From Caulobacteraceae bacterium (GTDB lineage Bacteria; Pseudomonadota; Alphaproteobacteria; Caulobacterales; Caulobacteraceae): a DNA stretch of 19,269 nt. The notes beneath the pieces are model-generated. The model was not told where the DNA came from, made no database searches, and worked only from the letters and a program-made list of their open reading frames with translations. A program made the position numbers and the translations under genes. Position 1 is the first letter of the stretch, and each line of letters opens with the position of its first letter. The stretch lies in the NCBI GenBank assembly GCA_947501315.1, contig CANMXH010000014.1, forward strand, positions 1 to 19,269, in the 5' to 3' direction. Of this stretch, positions 1 through 6,716 are shown piece by piece.

Positions 1-111
1 CAGTTCGCCGTCATCGGCCCCTGTCAGGGCCGCCTGCAGCAGGGTCAGGGCCTCGTCGGCACCGACTTCGGCGGAATCGAGAATCGCGGGGAGGGGTTCG
101 GGGACGGTCAT
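1..111 (-). CDS. tldD: TldD-like metalloprotease, N-terminal fragment (runs off the left edge)
   Basis: This is the first 37 codons of a minus-strand gene that continues beyond the window, starting at the ATG at 111. The peptide begins MTVPEPLPAILDSAEVGADE and reaches a LLQAAL-x-GADDGEL segment. TldD proteins carry a comparable N-terminal helix followed by a (G)AD..(E)LF strand. TldD pairs with TldE/PmbA as a cytosolic zinc protease that acts on unfolded or modified peptides. The HExxxH active site lies outside the window and cannot be checked. Context supports the call, because tldD lies next to coxB in many alphaproteobacteria. I see no clear Shine-Dalgarno upstream. Identification rests on a short stretch plus synteny. 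Confidence 0.6.
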   Translation of the reverse strand, partial: MTVPEPLPAILDSAEVGADEALTLLQAALTGADDGEL

Positions 112-123
112 GAAGCCTAAGTA

Positions 124-138
124 GGGGCTGACCGCCCC
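124..138. other. Small GC hairpin between the GIN-domain gene and tldD
   Basis: GGGGC at 124-128 pairs with GCCCC at 134-138 around a TGACC loop. It lies in the 83-bp gap between the GIN-domain gene stop (195) and the tldD start (111). There is no T-run. It could be a weak terminator or an attenuating leader element, but five base pairs alone are not decisive. Confidence 0.2.
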
Positions 139-194
139 CGCGTCACCGGTATCCTGGTCCTTATCGTCGCGGGCTGGAGGCTGGACCGGCTGGT

Positions 195-968
195 TTAGTT
201 CTGATGAACATCGCCGGACCCCGACCCTGTCTGGTTCAGGCGCGTGGGTCTGCGGGTCAGGCTGACATCTCCCGAGCCGGAGATGTCGACATCCACCTGC
301 CCCGAAGCTGCCGCCTCAACGTCGCCGGAACCGTCAATGTCGATTGTCGCATTTGTCAGTTCGAGGCCGGCCAGATCTGCATCACCCGAACCCGAAAGGT
401 CGAGCCGCGCGTCTTCCGTCCGACCTTCAACCCTCACGTCGCCGGAACCCGACATGACCAGCGAGAGATGTGGCTTGTCGTAGTTGCGGATCAGCAGATT
501 GGCGGAACTCGAAACGTCGAACAGGGTCACGTCGGGCGCGGTAACAGTGATCTTCAGGCCTTCGTCGTGGGCACGAAGTCCGCCGGGACCCCAACGAACG
601 AGCACCTGCTCGGTATTGTCGCCGTCGTTGAAGGTCAGGCGGTCGCCCTGAAGCAGCTGGACGCGATCAACAAGCGTTTGCGGACCCGTGACGGTGACCC
701 TTTTAGCGTCACCTTGAACATAGGTGACCTCGCCGGGGAGATCGACCACCAACATGGCACCACCGGCCCAGGGCAGGGTGCGCGTTGCGCTCGGCCCAAG
801 ATCGCCGCTCACCCGCTCAAAGCGGACGTCGTCGCCGTCCTCGTCGTGAAAACTCCAGACCCAACCGTGGCGGGCTAGGTCGTTGCCACCGATAGCGGCG
901 GCCCCGGCGAGGGTGGCAACACATAGCACCGTTGCCGCACCGGCGATAACAAGAAGCGTACGGATCAT
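195..968 (-). CDS. Exported GIN-domain (DUF2807) beta-helix protein
   Basis: A 257-aa secreted or envelope protein. Residues 1-26 form a signal peptide: MIRTLL, a hydrophobic core, then an AGAAA region likely to hold the cleavage site. Residues 65-165 form a beta-rich head domain. The C-terminal part contains a GSGD motif at about residues 174, 193, 213, 231 and 250. This 18-20 residue period is typical of the GIN/DUF2807 fold, a right-handed parallel beta-helix. The biochemical role of the family is not established; annotations mention adhesin heads or cell-envelope roles. The gene starts 14 nt after the DUF1700 stop behind a strong GGGAGGAT ribosome site, so it is the last gene of the PadR-DUF1700-GIN operon. 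The order resembles Gram-positive PadR/DUF1700/DUF4097 envelope-stress modules. Family assignment is good; function is inferred only. Confidence 0.8.
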   Translation of the reverse strand: MIRTLLVIAGAATVLCVATLAGAAAIGGNDLARHGWVWSFHDEDGDDVRFERVSGDLGPSATRTLPWAGGAMLVVDLPGEVTYVQGDAKRVTVTGPQTLVDRVQLLQGDRLTFNDGDNTEQVLVRWGPGGLRAHDEGLKITVTAPDVTLFDVSSSANLLIRNYDKPHLSLVMSGSGDVRVEGRTEDARLDLSGSGDADLAGLELTNATIDIDGSGDVEAAASGQVDVDISGSGDVSLTRRPTRLNQTGSGSGDVHQN

Positions 969-982
969 GGTCTTATCCTCCC

Positions 983-1567
983 TCAGAACTTGCCGTCGGC
1001 TTGAGCCTTGGGCTCAAGCGCGGGCTTCAACAGCCGATAGTGCAGGCGCGCGAACCAGACGGTCGCATTGACCAGCAGGATGGTGAGCACGGCAGTCAGG
1101 GCTCCAAGCGCTGTCGCCCCGGCCATCAAGCCGATGCCGCCCAGGATCGCCGCGAGAGGACCACCCGGGAAACCTGCCAGCGGCCCGGCGATCATCACCG
1201 CTCCGCCTCCGATAAAGATACCGATGGCCGCCATGAAGAAGCCGAACAGCACCCCGACCACACTCATGAAAATGGGCAGCAGGATCAGCAGGTCGATCGC
1301 ACCCAGCCCAAGGACCGCAAAGATGGCTGCCACGGCGGCCGACGGGTTCTTCTCCTGATGCCAGCGCTGGGCACCGGCCTCGGCCCTCAGCTCGCGGGCC
1401 AGACGGTCGGGATCGCCGAGCGCCGCGGCCACCTCGGCCTCCGAGCGCCCGGCGGCGAGGCCGTCCTCGAAATGGATTTCGTAGTCCGAGGCGATGTCGG
1501 CGGCGGCCGCGGTCGGCATGCCGACCAGGCCTCGCTTCAACCGGCCCATGAATTCGGCGCGGGTCAT
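983..1567 (-). CDS. DUF1700 (HAAS-type) integral membrane protein
   Basis: A 194-aa membrane protein. Residues 1-65 are a soluble helical domain (MTRAEFMGRLKRGL, then SDYEIHFEDGLAAGRSE and AALGDPDRLARELRAE) matching the HAAS/DUF1700 N-terminal module. Hydrophobic stretches at about 78-130 and 135-173 suggest about four membrane helices, followed by a short polar tail (KPALEPKAQADGKF). Its ATG overlaps the PadR stop (ATGA, 1564-1567), indicating translational coupling. HAAS modules usually sit beside PadR regulators and are thought to link membrane state to the regulator. That mechanism is inferred here. The catalytic role, if any, is unknown. Confidence 0.82.
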   Translation of the reverse strand: MTRAEFMGRLKRGLVGMPTAAAADIASDYEIHFEDGLAAGRSEAEVAAALGDPDRLARELRAEAGAQRWHQEKNPSAAVAAIFAVLGLGAIDLLILLPIFMSVVGVLFGFFMAAIGIFIGGGAVMIAGPLAGFPGGPLAAILGGIGLMAGATALGALTAVLTILLVNATVWFARLHYRLLKPALEPKAQADGKF

Positions 1568-1950
1568 TGTTCAGCTCCCCTTTCGGCGGTGACGTCTTCG
1601 GTGGGCCCGGCGGGTGAGGCGGCCGGCGCCGCGCCGTCGAGAACGGATTCGACCGCGCGGGCGAAGGCGCGCCACTCGGTCGTCTGGGCGTCGAGCGCCC
1701 GGCGGCCGGCATCGGTCAGGCGATAGTATTTGCGCGACGGCCCGGACGGCGATTCGACCAGATAGGTCTCCACCTGTCCGTCGGAATGCATCCGCCGCAT
1801 CAGCGGATAGATGGTCCCCTCACCCATATCGATCGCATCCGAGAGGGTGGATGCGATCTCATAGGCATAGCTGTCGTGCCGGTTCAGCAGGGCCAGGACG
1901 CACAGCGTCAGCACCCCCTTCTTCAGCTGTATCTCAATGGCTTCAGGCAC
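1564..1950 (-). CDS. PadR-family transcriptional regulator
   Basis: A 128-aa cytosolic DNA-binding protein. The start chosen is the GTG at 1950, behind GGAGGG with a 5-nt spacer, giving MPEAIEIQLKKGVLTLCVLA. The open frame extends further upstream but that part is not PadR-like. The winged helix covers about residues 7-85: LTLCVLALL, SYAYEIASTL, MGEGTIYPLMRRM (recognition helix region), a wing with ETYLVES and SRKYYRLTDAGRRAL. It matches the PadR N-terminal domain. A short C-terminal helix (TEWRAFARAVESVLDG) would support dimerisation, and an Ala/Pro-rich tail follows. PadR proteins usually repress their own operon, and a palindrome overlaps the likely -35 at 2011-2023. It is the first gene of the DUF1700/GIN operon. 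Confidence 0.88.
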   Translation of the reverse strand: MPEAIEIQLKKGVLTLCVLALLNRHDSYAYEIASTLSDAIDMGEGTIYPLMRRMHSDGQVETYLVESPSGPSRKYYRLTDAGRRALDAQTTEWRAFARAVESVLDGAAPAASPAGPTEDVTAERGAEQ

Positions 1951-1986
1951 TGTCGGCCCTCCTTCTGATGCCGAGACGTATCGCAA

Positions 1987-2015
1987 GGTATCTGGCAACA
2001 CAAGGTAGCTGTCAT
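1987..2015 (-). promoter_or_regulatory. Candidate promoter of the padR operon
   Basis: On the minus strand, ATGACA (2015-2010) and GATACC (1992-1987) are separated by exactly 17 nt and lie 37 nt upstream of the GTG start. The -35 is good (5 of 6) and the -10 is weak (3 of 6). The -35 forms one half of the palindrome at 2011-2023, which is how an autorepressed PadR promoter would look. A direct repeat CAAGGTA also occurs at 1984-1990 and 2001-2007. Confidence 0.3.
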
Positions 2016-2023
2016 AACATGAC
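2011..2023. promoter_or_regulatory. Palindrome GTCAT-AAC-ATGAC, candidate PadR operator
   Basis: A perfect 5-bp inverted repeat around a 3-nt centre, between divergent padR and coxB and overlapping the predicted padR -35. Many PadR operators are short ATG/CAT-type dyads. The assignment is by position and symmetry only. Confidence 0.35.
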
Positions 2024-2076
2024 GGAGAATTAATCCGGGCCTGCGCACCCCCTGCGTCGTTCAATCCACCGGCAAT

Positions 2077-2089
2077 CGCTTGGCAAGCG
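2077..2089. repeat. Inverted repeat CGCTT-GGC-AAGCG in the padR-coxB gap
   Basis: A perfect 5-bp dyad, loosely flanked by CCGG on both sides (2069-2072 and 2090-2093). It lies 116 nt upstream of the coxB start, in the 254-bp divergent gap (1951-2204) that holds no gene. It may be an operator or a small hairpin. Confidence 0.25.
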
Positions 2090-2150
2090 CCGGAGGGGGC
2101 GATATGCACCGCCCGAAGTTCTGCTGTGGGCCAAGGGTGCCGTCAGCTGG

Positions 2151-2176
2151 TTGCGATTAACTCGCAAAAATTTGCG
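2151..2176. promoter_or_regulatory. Nested TTGCG palindromes upstream of coxB
   Basis: TTGCGA (2151-2156) and TCGCAA (2162-2167) form a perfect 6-bp dyad with a 5-nt centre. The right half is reused in a second dyad, CGCAAA (2163-2168) with TTTGCG (2171-2176). The result is three alternating half-sites in 26 bp, ending 28 nt before the coxB start. This arrangement suggests a cooperative regulator site controlling the cox operon. It does not match the FNR/FixK consensus TTGAT-N4-ATCAA, so the regulator is not identified. Confidence 0.4.
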
Positions 2177-2204
2177 GCGAAACGGTTTAATGAGGATATC
2201 TCGC

Positions 2205-3161
2205 ATGGGGATGGGCACGCGGGCCCGGGCGTTCATCGGCGGTGGCATCACCGCCCTGGGCCTGGCCGTTTTCTCCGCTACGCCGACGTGGGCTCGGCCG
2301 CTGGTTGGTCAGCCGACTGACGGGGCTCTGGGGCTTCAGCCTTCGGCCTCGCCGCTGAAGGTCCAGGCGACCTTCTTCCACGATATCATCCTTATGCCGG
2401 TGATCACCGGCATCACCCTGCTGGTCCTGGGCCTGCTGGTCTGGGTCGTCATTCGCTACAACAAGAAATCCAATCCGGTTCCGGCCAAATGGAGCCACAA
2501 CACCTTCATCGAGATTGTCTGGACCGTGCTGCCGGTCCTGATCCTCGTCGGGATCTCGTTGTTTTCGTTCCGTCTGCTGTTTGCCTATCACGACATGCCC
2601 ACGCCGGACCTGACGGTGAAGGCCACGGGCAACCAGTGGAACTGGTCCTATGAATATCCGGACCAGGGCGTGCCCGAATACGTTTCCAACATGATCCCGG
2701 AAGACGAGATCGCCGCGCGTGGCATGCCGCACAGCCTGTACCGGCTCGCTGCCGACGAGCCGATCGTCGTGCCGGTGGGCAAGACGGTGCGGGTTCTGGT
2801 TACCGCCACCGACGTGATCCACGCCTTCGCCCTGCCGGCCTTCGGCCTCAAGACCGACGCCATCCCGGGACGGGTCAACGAGACCTGGTTCCGCGCGGAC
2901 CGCACCGGCGTCTTCTATGGCCAGTGCTCTGAACTGTGCGGTGTCGACCACGCCTTCATGCCGATCCAGATCAATGTCGTCACCGAGGCCGAGTTCGCCG
3001 CCTGGGTCGCCTCCAAGGGTGGCTCGATGACGCCGCAGGCCCCGGCCGCCCCGGCCGCCGCCGCCGCCCCGGCCGCCACCGATGCGGCGGTTCCCGTCGC
3101 CGCCACCGCTCAACCCGCTGCGCCCGCCACGGCTCCCGCCGTTGCTCAGGCCGCCCAGTAA
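2205..3161 (+). CDS. coxB: Cytochrome c oxidase subunit II
   Basis: The CuA-bearing subunit of an aa3-type oxidase, which takes electrons from cytochrome c on the periplasmic side; 318 aa. ATG 2205 is chosen because GAGGA at 2192-2196 lies 8 nt upstream; in-frame ATG 2190 and TTG 2151 have no ribosome site. Residues 1-30 form a signal peptide ending in TWA. Two membrane helices span about 60-83 and 103-126. QWNWSYEYP (144-152) is the aromatic electron-entry patch. CuA ligands are all present: H206 (DVIHAF), C241, E243, C245 (CSELC), H249 and M252. Residues 277-318 are an Ala/Pro-rich low-complexity tail beyond the usual family end. It opens the cox operon, with coxA 23 nt downstream. Confidence 0.97.
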   Translation: MGMGTRARAFIGGGITALGLAVFSATPTWARPLVGQPTDGALGLQPSASPLKVQATFFHDIILMPVITGITLLVLGLLVWVVIRYNKKSNPVPAKWSHNTFIEIVWTVLPVLILVGISLFSFRLLFAYHDMPTPDLTVKATGNQWNWSYEYPDQGVPEYVSNMIPEDEIAARGMPHSLYRLAADEPIVVPVGKTVRVLVTATDVIHAFALPAFGLKTDAIPGRVNETWFRADRTGVFYGQCSELCGVDHAFMPIQINVVTEAEFAAWVASKGGSMTPQAPAAPAAAAAPAATDAAVPVAATAQPAAPATAPAVAQAAQ

Positions 3162-3184
3162 CGAACCGCGAGAGCCCCACAGCT

Positions 3185-4855
3185 ATGGCCACCGCAGCCG
3201 AAACCCTCGTCCATGACCACGACGGGCATCATGACCACAAGCCGGGTTTCTTCACCCGCTGGTTCCTGTCGACCAATCACAAGGACATCGGCACCCTCTA
3301 CCTGCTGTTCGCCATCATGGCGGGCCTGGTCGGTGGTGCCCTCTCCGGCCTGATCCGCTGGGAACTGGCCGAGCCGGGCATCCAGTTGTTCCGCGAGGGT
3401 GGGCTGATCGACGGGCTTGGCCTCGTCCAGGCGTCCAGGCACGGCTACAACGTCGTGGTCACCGGCCACGCCCTGATCATGATCTTCTTCATGGTCATGC
3501 CCGCCATGATCGGCGGCTTCGGCAACTGGTTCGTACCGATCATGATCGGCGCGCCGGACATGGCCTTCCCGCGCATGAACAACATCTCCTTCTGGCTGCT
3601 GGTTGCGGCCTGGGTGCTGTTGATTGTTTCGATGTTCGTTCCGGGAGAGCCCGGTGGCGGCCTCGGCTTCGGCGGCGGCTGGACCATCTATCCGCCGCTT
3701 TCGACCAAAGGGCATCCCGGTCCGGCCATGGACCTGGCGATCTTCTCGCTCCACGTGGCGGGTGCCAGCTCGATCCTCGGGGCGATCAACTTCATCACCA
3801 CCATCTTCAACATGCGCGCGCCGGGCATGACCCTGCACCGGATGCCGCTGTTCGCCTGGTCGGTGCTGATCACCGCCTTCCTGCTGCTGCTGTCCCTGCC
3901 GGTCCTGGCCGGTGCCATCACCATGCTGCTGGCCGACCGCAACTTCGGAACCAGCTTCTTCGACCCGGCCGGCGGCGGTGACCCCGTCATGTTCCAGCAC
4001 CTGTTCTGGTTCTTCGGCCACCCCGAGGTCTACATCCTGATCCTGCCGGGCTTCGGCATCATCAGCCACATCGTCTCGACCTTCTCGAAGAAGCCGATCT
4101 TCGGCTACCTCGCCATGGCCTACGCCATGGTCGCCATCGGCTTCGTCGGCTTCATCGTCTGGGCGCACCACATGTACACGGTGGGCATGGGCGTGAACCT
4201 GCGCGCCTATTTCATCGCCGCGACCATGATCATCGCCGTGCCCACGGGCGTGAAAATCTTCAGCTGGATCGCGACCATGTGGGGCGGCTCCATCAGCTTC
4301 AAGACGCCCATGCTGTGGGCGATCGGCTTCATCTTCCTGTTCACCCTCGGCGGCGTGACCGGCGTGGTCCTGTCCAATGCGGGCATCGATTACAGCCTGC
4401 ACGACACCTATTACGTCGTGGCCCACTTCCACTATGTGCTGTCGCTGGGCGCCGTCTTCGCCATCTTCGCGGGCTTCTACTACTGGTTCGAGAAGATTTT
4501 CGGCGTGAAGTACAACGAGTTCCTCGGCTGCCTGCATTTCTGGCTGATGTTCGTGGGCGTGAACATCATCTTCTTCCCCCAGCATTTCCTGGGCCTGCAG
4601 GGCATGCCGCGCCGCTACGTCGATTACTCGGACGGCTTCGCCTACTGGAACATGGTCTCCACCTGGGGCTACGTCATCACCATCGTCGGCGTGCTGGTCT
4701 TCCTGATCATGCTGGCCGAGGCCGCCATCCGGCGTCGTCCGGGCGTTGCCAACCCCTGGGGTGAAGGCGCCACGACCCTGGAGTGGACCCTGTCCTCGCC
4801 CCCGCCCCACCACCAGTTCAATGAACTGCCGGTGGTCAAGGACGACGGGCACTAG
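3185..4855 (+). CDS. coxA: Cytochrome c oxidase subunit I (aa3-type, A1 family)
   Basis: The catalytic subunit, reducing oxygen at the heme a3-CuB centre with proton pumping; 556 aa and 12 predicted membrane helices. Start ATG 3185 gives MATAAETLVHDHDGHHDH, a His-rich cytosolic N-terminus, then FFTRWFLSTNHKDIGTLYL, the family's first conserved block. Heme a ligands are H95 (GHALIM) and H416. The heme a3 ligand is H414 (DTYYVVAHFHYV). CuB ligands are H279, H328 and H329, with the cross-linked tyrosine Y283 (GHPEVY). D-channel D125 (GAPDMAFPR) and E281 plus K-channel K357 are intact, so it belongs to the proton-pumping A1 group. Length and motifs are normal. The ribosome site is weak (GAGAG). 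Confidence 0.98.
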   Translation: MATAAETLVHDHDGHHDHKPGFFTRWFLSTNHKDIGTLYLLFAIMAGLVGGALSGLIRWELAEPGIQLFREGGLIDGLGLVQASRHGYNVVVTGHALIMIFFMVMPAMIGGFGNWFVPIMIGAPDMAFPRMNNISFWLLVAAWVLLIVSMFVPGEPGGGLGFGGGWTIYPPLSTKGHPGPAMDLAIFSLHVAGASSILGAINFITTIFNMRAPGMTLHRMPLFAWSVLITAFLLLLSLPVLAGAITMLLADRNFGTSFFDPAGGGDPVMFQHLFWFFGHPEVYILILPGFGIISHIVSTFSKKPIFGYLAMAYAMVAIGFVGFIVWAHHMYTVGMGVNLRAYFIAATMIIAVPTGVKIFSWIATMWGGSISFKTPMLWAIGFIFLFTLGGVTGVVLSNAGIDYSLHDTYYVVAHFHYVLSLGAVFAIFAGFYYWFEKIFGVKYNEFLGCLHFWLMFVGVNIIFFPQHFLGLQGMPRRYVDYSDGFAYWNMVSTWGYVITIVGVLVFLIMLAEAAIRRRPGVANPWGEGATTLEWTLSSPPPHHQFNELPVVKDDGH

Positions 4856-4884
4856 ACCGGTCCATCCTGACCGCGAAAAATCGG

Positions 4885-4912
4885 GGGCCGCTCCTTCAAC
4901 AGGGGGCGGCCC
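4885..4912 (+). other. Intergenic hairpin between coxA and ctaB
   Basis: GGGCCGC (4885-4891) pairs with GCGGCCC (4906-4912), extended by one wobble pair on each side, with a loop of about 12-14 nt. There is no T-run. In the middle of an operon it may slow 3' decay of the abundant coxBA mRNA or act as a partial terminator, lowering expression of the assembly genes downstream. Confidence 0.35.
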
Positions 4913-4930
4913 TCAAGCGTTGAAAGCCCG

Positions 4931-5899
4931 ATGACCGAACCTGCCACAGTCACCGTCTCGACGGCCCAGCCGGAAGATTTCTTTCAGCTGTTGAAGCCGC
5001 GCGTGATGTCACTGGTGATCTTCACCGCCGTGACGGGTCTGGTCGTCGCGGGCGGTGACCTTGACTGGCTGTCGGCGGCCATCGCCATCCTGTGCATCGC
5101 CGTCGGCGCCGGGGCGGCAGGGGCGCTGAACATGGCGCTGGAGGGCGAGACCGACGCCCTGATGCGGCGTACGCGGGGACGGCCCGTGGCGGCCGGACGG
5201 GTCAACAAGAATGACGCCATGACCTTCGGCGTCATCCTGTCGATCTTTTCGGTCATGCTGCTGGGCATGACGACCAACTGGCTGGCCGGCGGCCTGCTGT
5301 TGATGACCATCCTCTACTATGCCGTCTTCTACACCCTGCTGCTGAAGCGTCGGACGCCCCAGAACATCGTTATCGGCGGGGCCGCCGGAGCCTTTCCGCC
5401 CGTGATCGGCTGGGCTGCAGCGACCGGCGAGGCCCCTTGGCAGGCCTGGCTGCTGTTCCTGATCATCTTCCTGTGGACCCCGCCGCACAGCTGGGCGCTC
5501 GCCCTGTACTCAGCCGGCGACTACGCCCGGGCGGGCATCCCCATGATGCCGGTCGCGCGCGGTGCGAAAAGCACCCGGCTGCAGATCCTGGTCTACAGCC
5601 TCGTGTTCGTGCCGGTGGCTGTCGCGCCCGGTTTCGTCGGCCTTGGCGGCCCCCTTTATCTGGCGGTTTCGATCAGCGGTGGGCTGGCCTTCCTGTTCCT
5701 GGCTGTCCGCCTCTGGCGCAGTCGCGCCGGTGATCAGGCCGACAAGGCCGAGGCCGTGGGACGAGAGGCCGCATTGTATGATGTCCGCGCCGAGGCCAAA
5801 CCGGCCCGCAACCTGTTCGCCTTCTCGATCCTGTATCTGATGGCGCTGTTCGCGGCCCTTCTGGTCGAGAGCATCACCACCCTTCCCGGACTGTCATGA
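4931..5899 (+). CDS. ctaB: Protoheme IX farnesyltransferase (heme O synthase)
   Basis: A UbiA-superfamily membrane prenyltransferase that adds a farnesyl group to heme b to make heme O, the precursor of heme A for subunit I. 322 aa with about eight to nine membrane helices. The N-terminal FFQLLKPRVMSLVIFTAVTG is the classic family start. The first prenyl-diphosphate motif reads N67-M-A-L-E71-G-E-T-D75, followed by LMRRTRGRP; the family usually has D where E71 stands. NIVIGGAAGAFPPVIGW (145-161) and DYARAGIPMMPVARG (197-211) are the other conserved blocks. PPHSW at 184-188 replaces the common PPHFW. These changes look conservative and clade-specific rather than inactivating. The stop overlaps the start of the next small gene. 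Confidence 0.95.
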   Translation: MTEPATVTVSTAQPEDFFQLLKPRVMSLVIFTAVTGLVVAGGDLDWLSAAIAILCIAVGAGAAGALNMALEGETDALMRRTRGRPVAAGRVNKNDAMTFGVILSIFSVMLLGMTTNWLAGGLLLMTILYYAVFYTLLLKRRTPQNIVIGGAAGAFPPVIGWAAATGEAPWQAWLLFLIIFLWTPPHSWALALYSAGDYARAGIPMMPVARGAKSTRLQILVYSLVFVPVAVAPGFVGLGGPLYLAVSISGGLAFLFLAVRLWRSRAGDQADKAEAVGREAALYDVRAEAKPARNLFAFSILYLMALFAALLVESITTLPGLS

Positions 5900-6081
5900 C
5901 CATGCGCCGCCTGACTCCCGAAGAACTCTCCGCCCGCAACAAGCGCAACCTCGCCCTTGCCGGTGTCCTGGTCGGCTTCATCCTGCTGGTGTTCGCGGTT
6001 ACCGTCCTGAACCTCAAGCGCAATATCGACGCCCGCAAGGAAGCCCTCGCGGCCGGTGCGCCTGTGGAGTACGCGCGGTGA
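5896..6081 (+). CDS. CoxF-like 61-aa single-pass membrane protein of the cox operon
   Basis: A small protein with a basic N-terminus (MTMRRLTPEELSARNKRN), one hydrophobic helix at about residues 19-41 (LALAGVLVGFILLVFAVTVL), and a polar tail. Its ATG overlaps the ctaB stop (ATGA at 5896-5899) and its stop overlaps the ctaG GTG start (6078-6081). Translation is therefore probably chained through all three genes. Alphaproteobacterial cox operons often carry such a protein here, sometimes named CoxF, with an RNRR/NKRNLA motif before the helix. The exact function is not known; assembly or stabilisation of the oxidase is inferred from position. An alternative start is ATG 5902. Confidence 0.75.
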   Translation: MTMRRLTPEELSARNKRNLALAGVLVGFILLVFAVTVLNLKRNIDARKEALAAGAPVEYAR

Positions 6082-6665
6082 AGAAGCCGACCGCCAACCA
6101 CATTGTCGCCATCGCCTGCGCCGCCGGCGTCATGTTCATGACCGGCGCGGCCTTCGCCGCCGTGCCCCTTTACCAGCTGTTCTGTCAGGTCACCGGCTTC
6201 GACGGCACGGTCCGCAAGGCAGACAAGGCACCGGATGTCCAGCTGGACGAGACAGTGCTGATTCGGTTCGACACCAATGTGCGCGGCCTGCCCATGACCT
6301 TCCGGGCCGAACAGGTCAGCCAGCGTGTCCACATCGGCGAGACCGGCATCGCCTATTTCGATGTGACCAATACCTCCGACCGTCCGATCCAGGCCACGGC
6401 CGGCTATAACGTCGTCCCCGAGCGGGCCGGCCCCTATTTCCAGAAGCTGCAGTGTTTCTGCTTCGAGGGGCAGACCATCCAGCCCGGCCAGACGATGAAA
6501 TTCCCCGTCCAGTATTTCGTGGCACCCGAAATGGCGACCGATCGGGAGAGCCGGGGCGTTGAGGAGATCACCCTCAGCTATACCTTCTACCCTACCCAGG
6601 GCTTCGAACAGGCCGCAAACGCGGACACCGCTCCAAATGCCCAAGGCTCTGGCGCGGCGGGATAG
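6078..6665 (+). CDS. ctaG: Cytochrome c oxidase assembly protein CtaG/Cox11
   Basis: A membrane-anchored copper chaperone that delivers Cu(I) to the CuB site of subunit I; 195 aa. It begins at a GTG overlapping the upstream stop (GTGA). One membrane anchor lies at about residues 8-28 with a periplasmic domain after it. PLYQLFCQVTGF (30-41) is the family signature after the anchor and contains C36. The copper-binding pair is C126 and C128 in QCFCFEGQ. The immunoglobulin-like core (DVTNTSDRPI, AGYNVVPERAGPYF, LSYTFYP) is complete. The polar C-terminal tail after residue 176 is variable. It follows ctaB and the CoxF-like gene, the normal alphaproteobacterial order. Confidence 0.96.
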   Translation: MKKPTANHIVAIACAAGVMFMTGAAFAAVPLYQLFCQVTGFDGTVRKADKAPDVQLDETVLIRFDTNVRGLPMTFRAEQVSQRVHIGETGIAYFDVTNTSDRPIQATAGYNVVPERAGPYFQKLQCFCFEGQTIQPGQTMKFPVQYFVAPEMATDRESRGVEEITLSYTFYPTQGFEQAANADTAPNAQGSGAAG

Positions 6666-6670
6666 CCGAC

Positions 6671-6678
6671 GCTATAGC
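6671..6678 (+). promoter_or_regulatory. Possible internal -10 element before coxC
   Basis: GCTATAGC matches 7 of 8 positions of the Caulobacter housekeeping -10 consensus GCTANAWC. It lies in the 51-bp ctaG-coxC gap, 38 nt before the coxC ATG. A CTGGCG at 6649-6654 is a poor -35. An internal promoter would let subunit III be made separately from the assembly factors. Confidence 0.2.
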
Positions 6679-6716
6679 CTGCCCCTAACGACTCTCGACT
6701 GTTTCAAGAGACCCTG

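Noticed and set aside
1001..1726. 241-codon plus-strand frame opposite DUF1700/padR
   Set aside because: Charged, low-complexity antisense product. The minus-strand genes have clear domains, ribosome sites and coupled overlaps.
2151..2204. Upstream starts for coxB (TTG 2151 or ATG 2190)
   Set aside because: No ribosome site precedes either, the extra residues disturb the signal peptide, and 2151-2176 is better explained as regulatory dyads.
3146..4852. 568-codon minus-strand open frame opposite coxA
   Set aside because: It is an antisense shadow of a highly conserved oxidase gene in GC-rich DNA. The product is rich in H, D, Q and G and has no recognisable domain.
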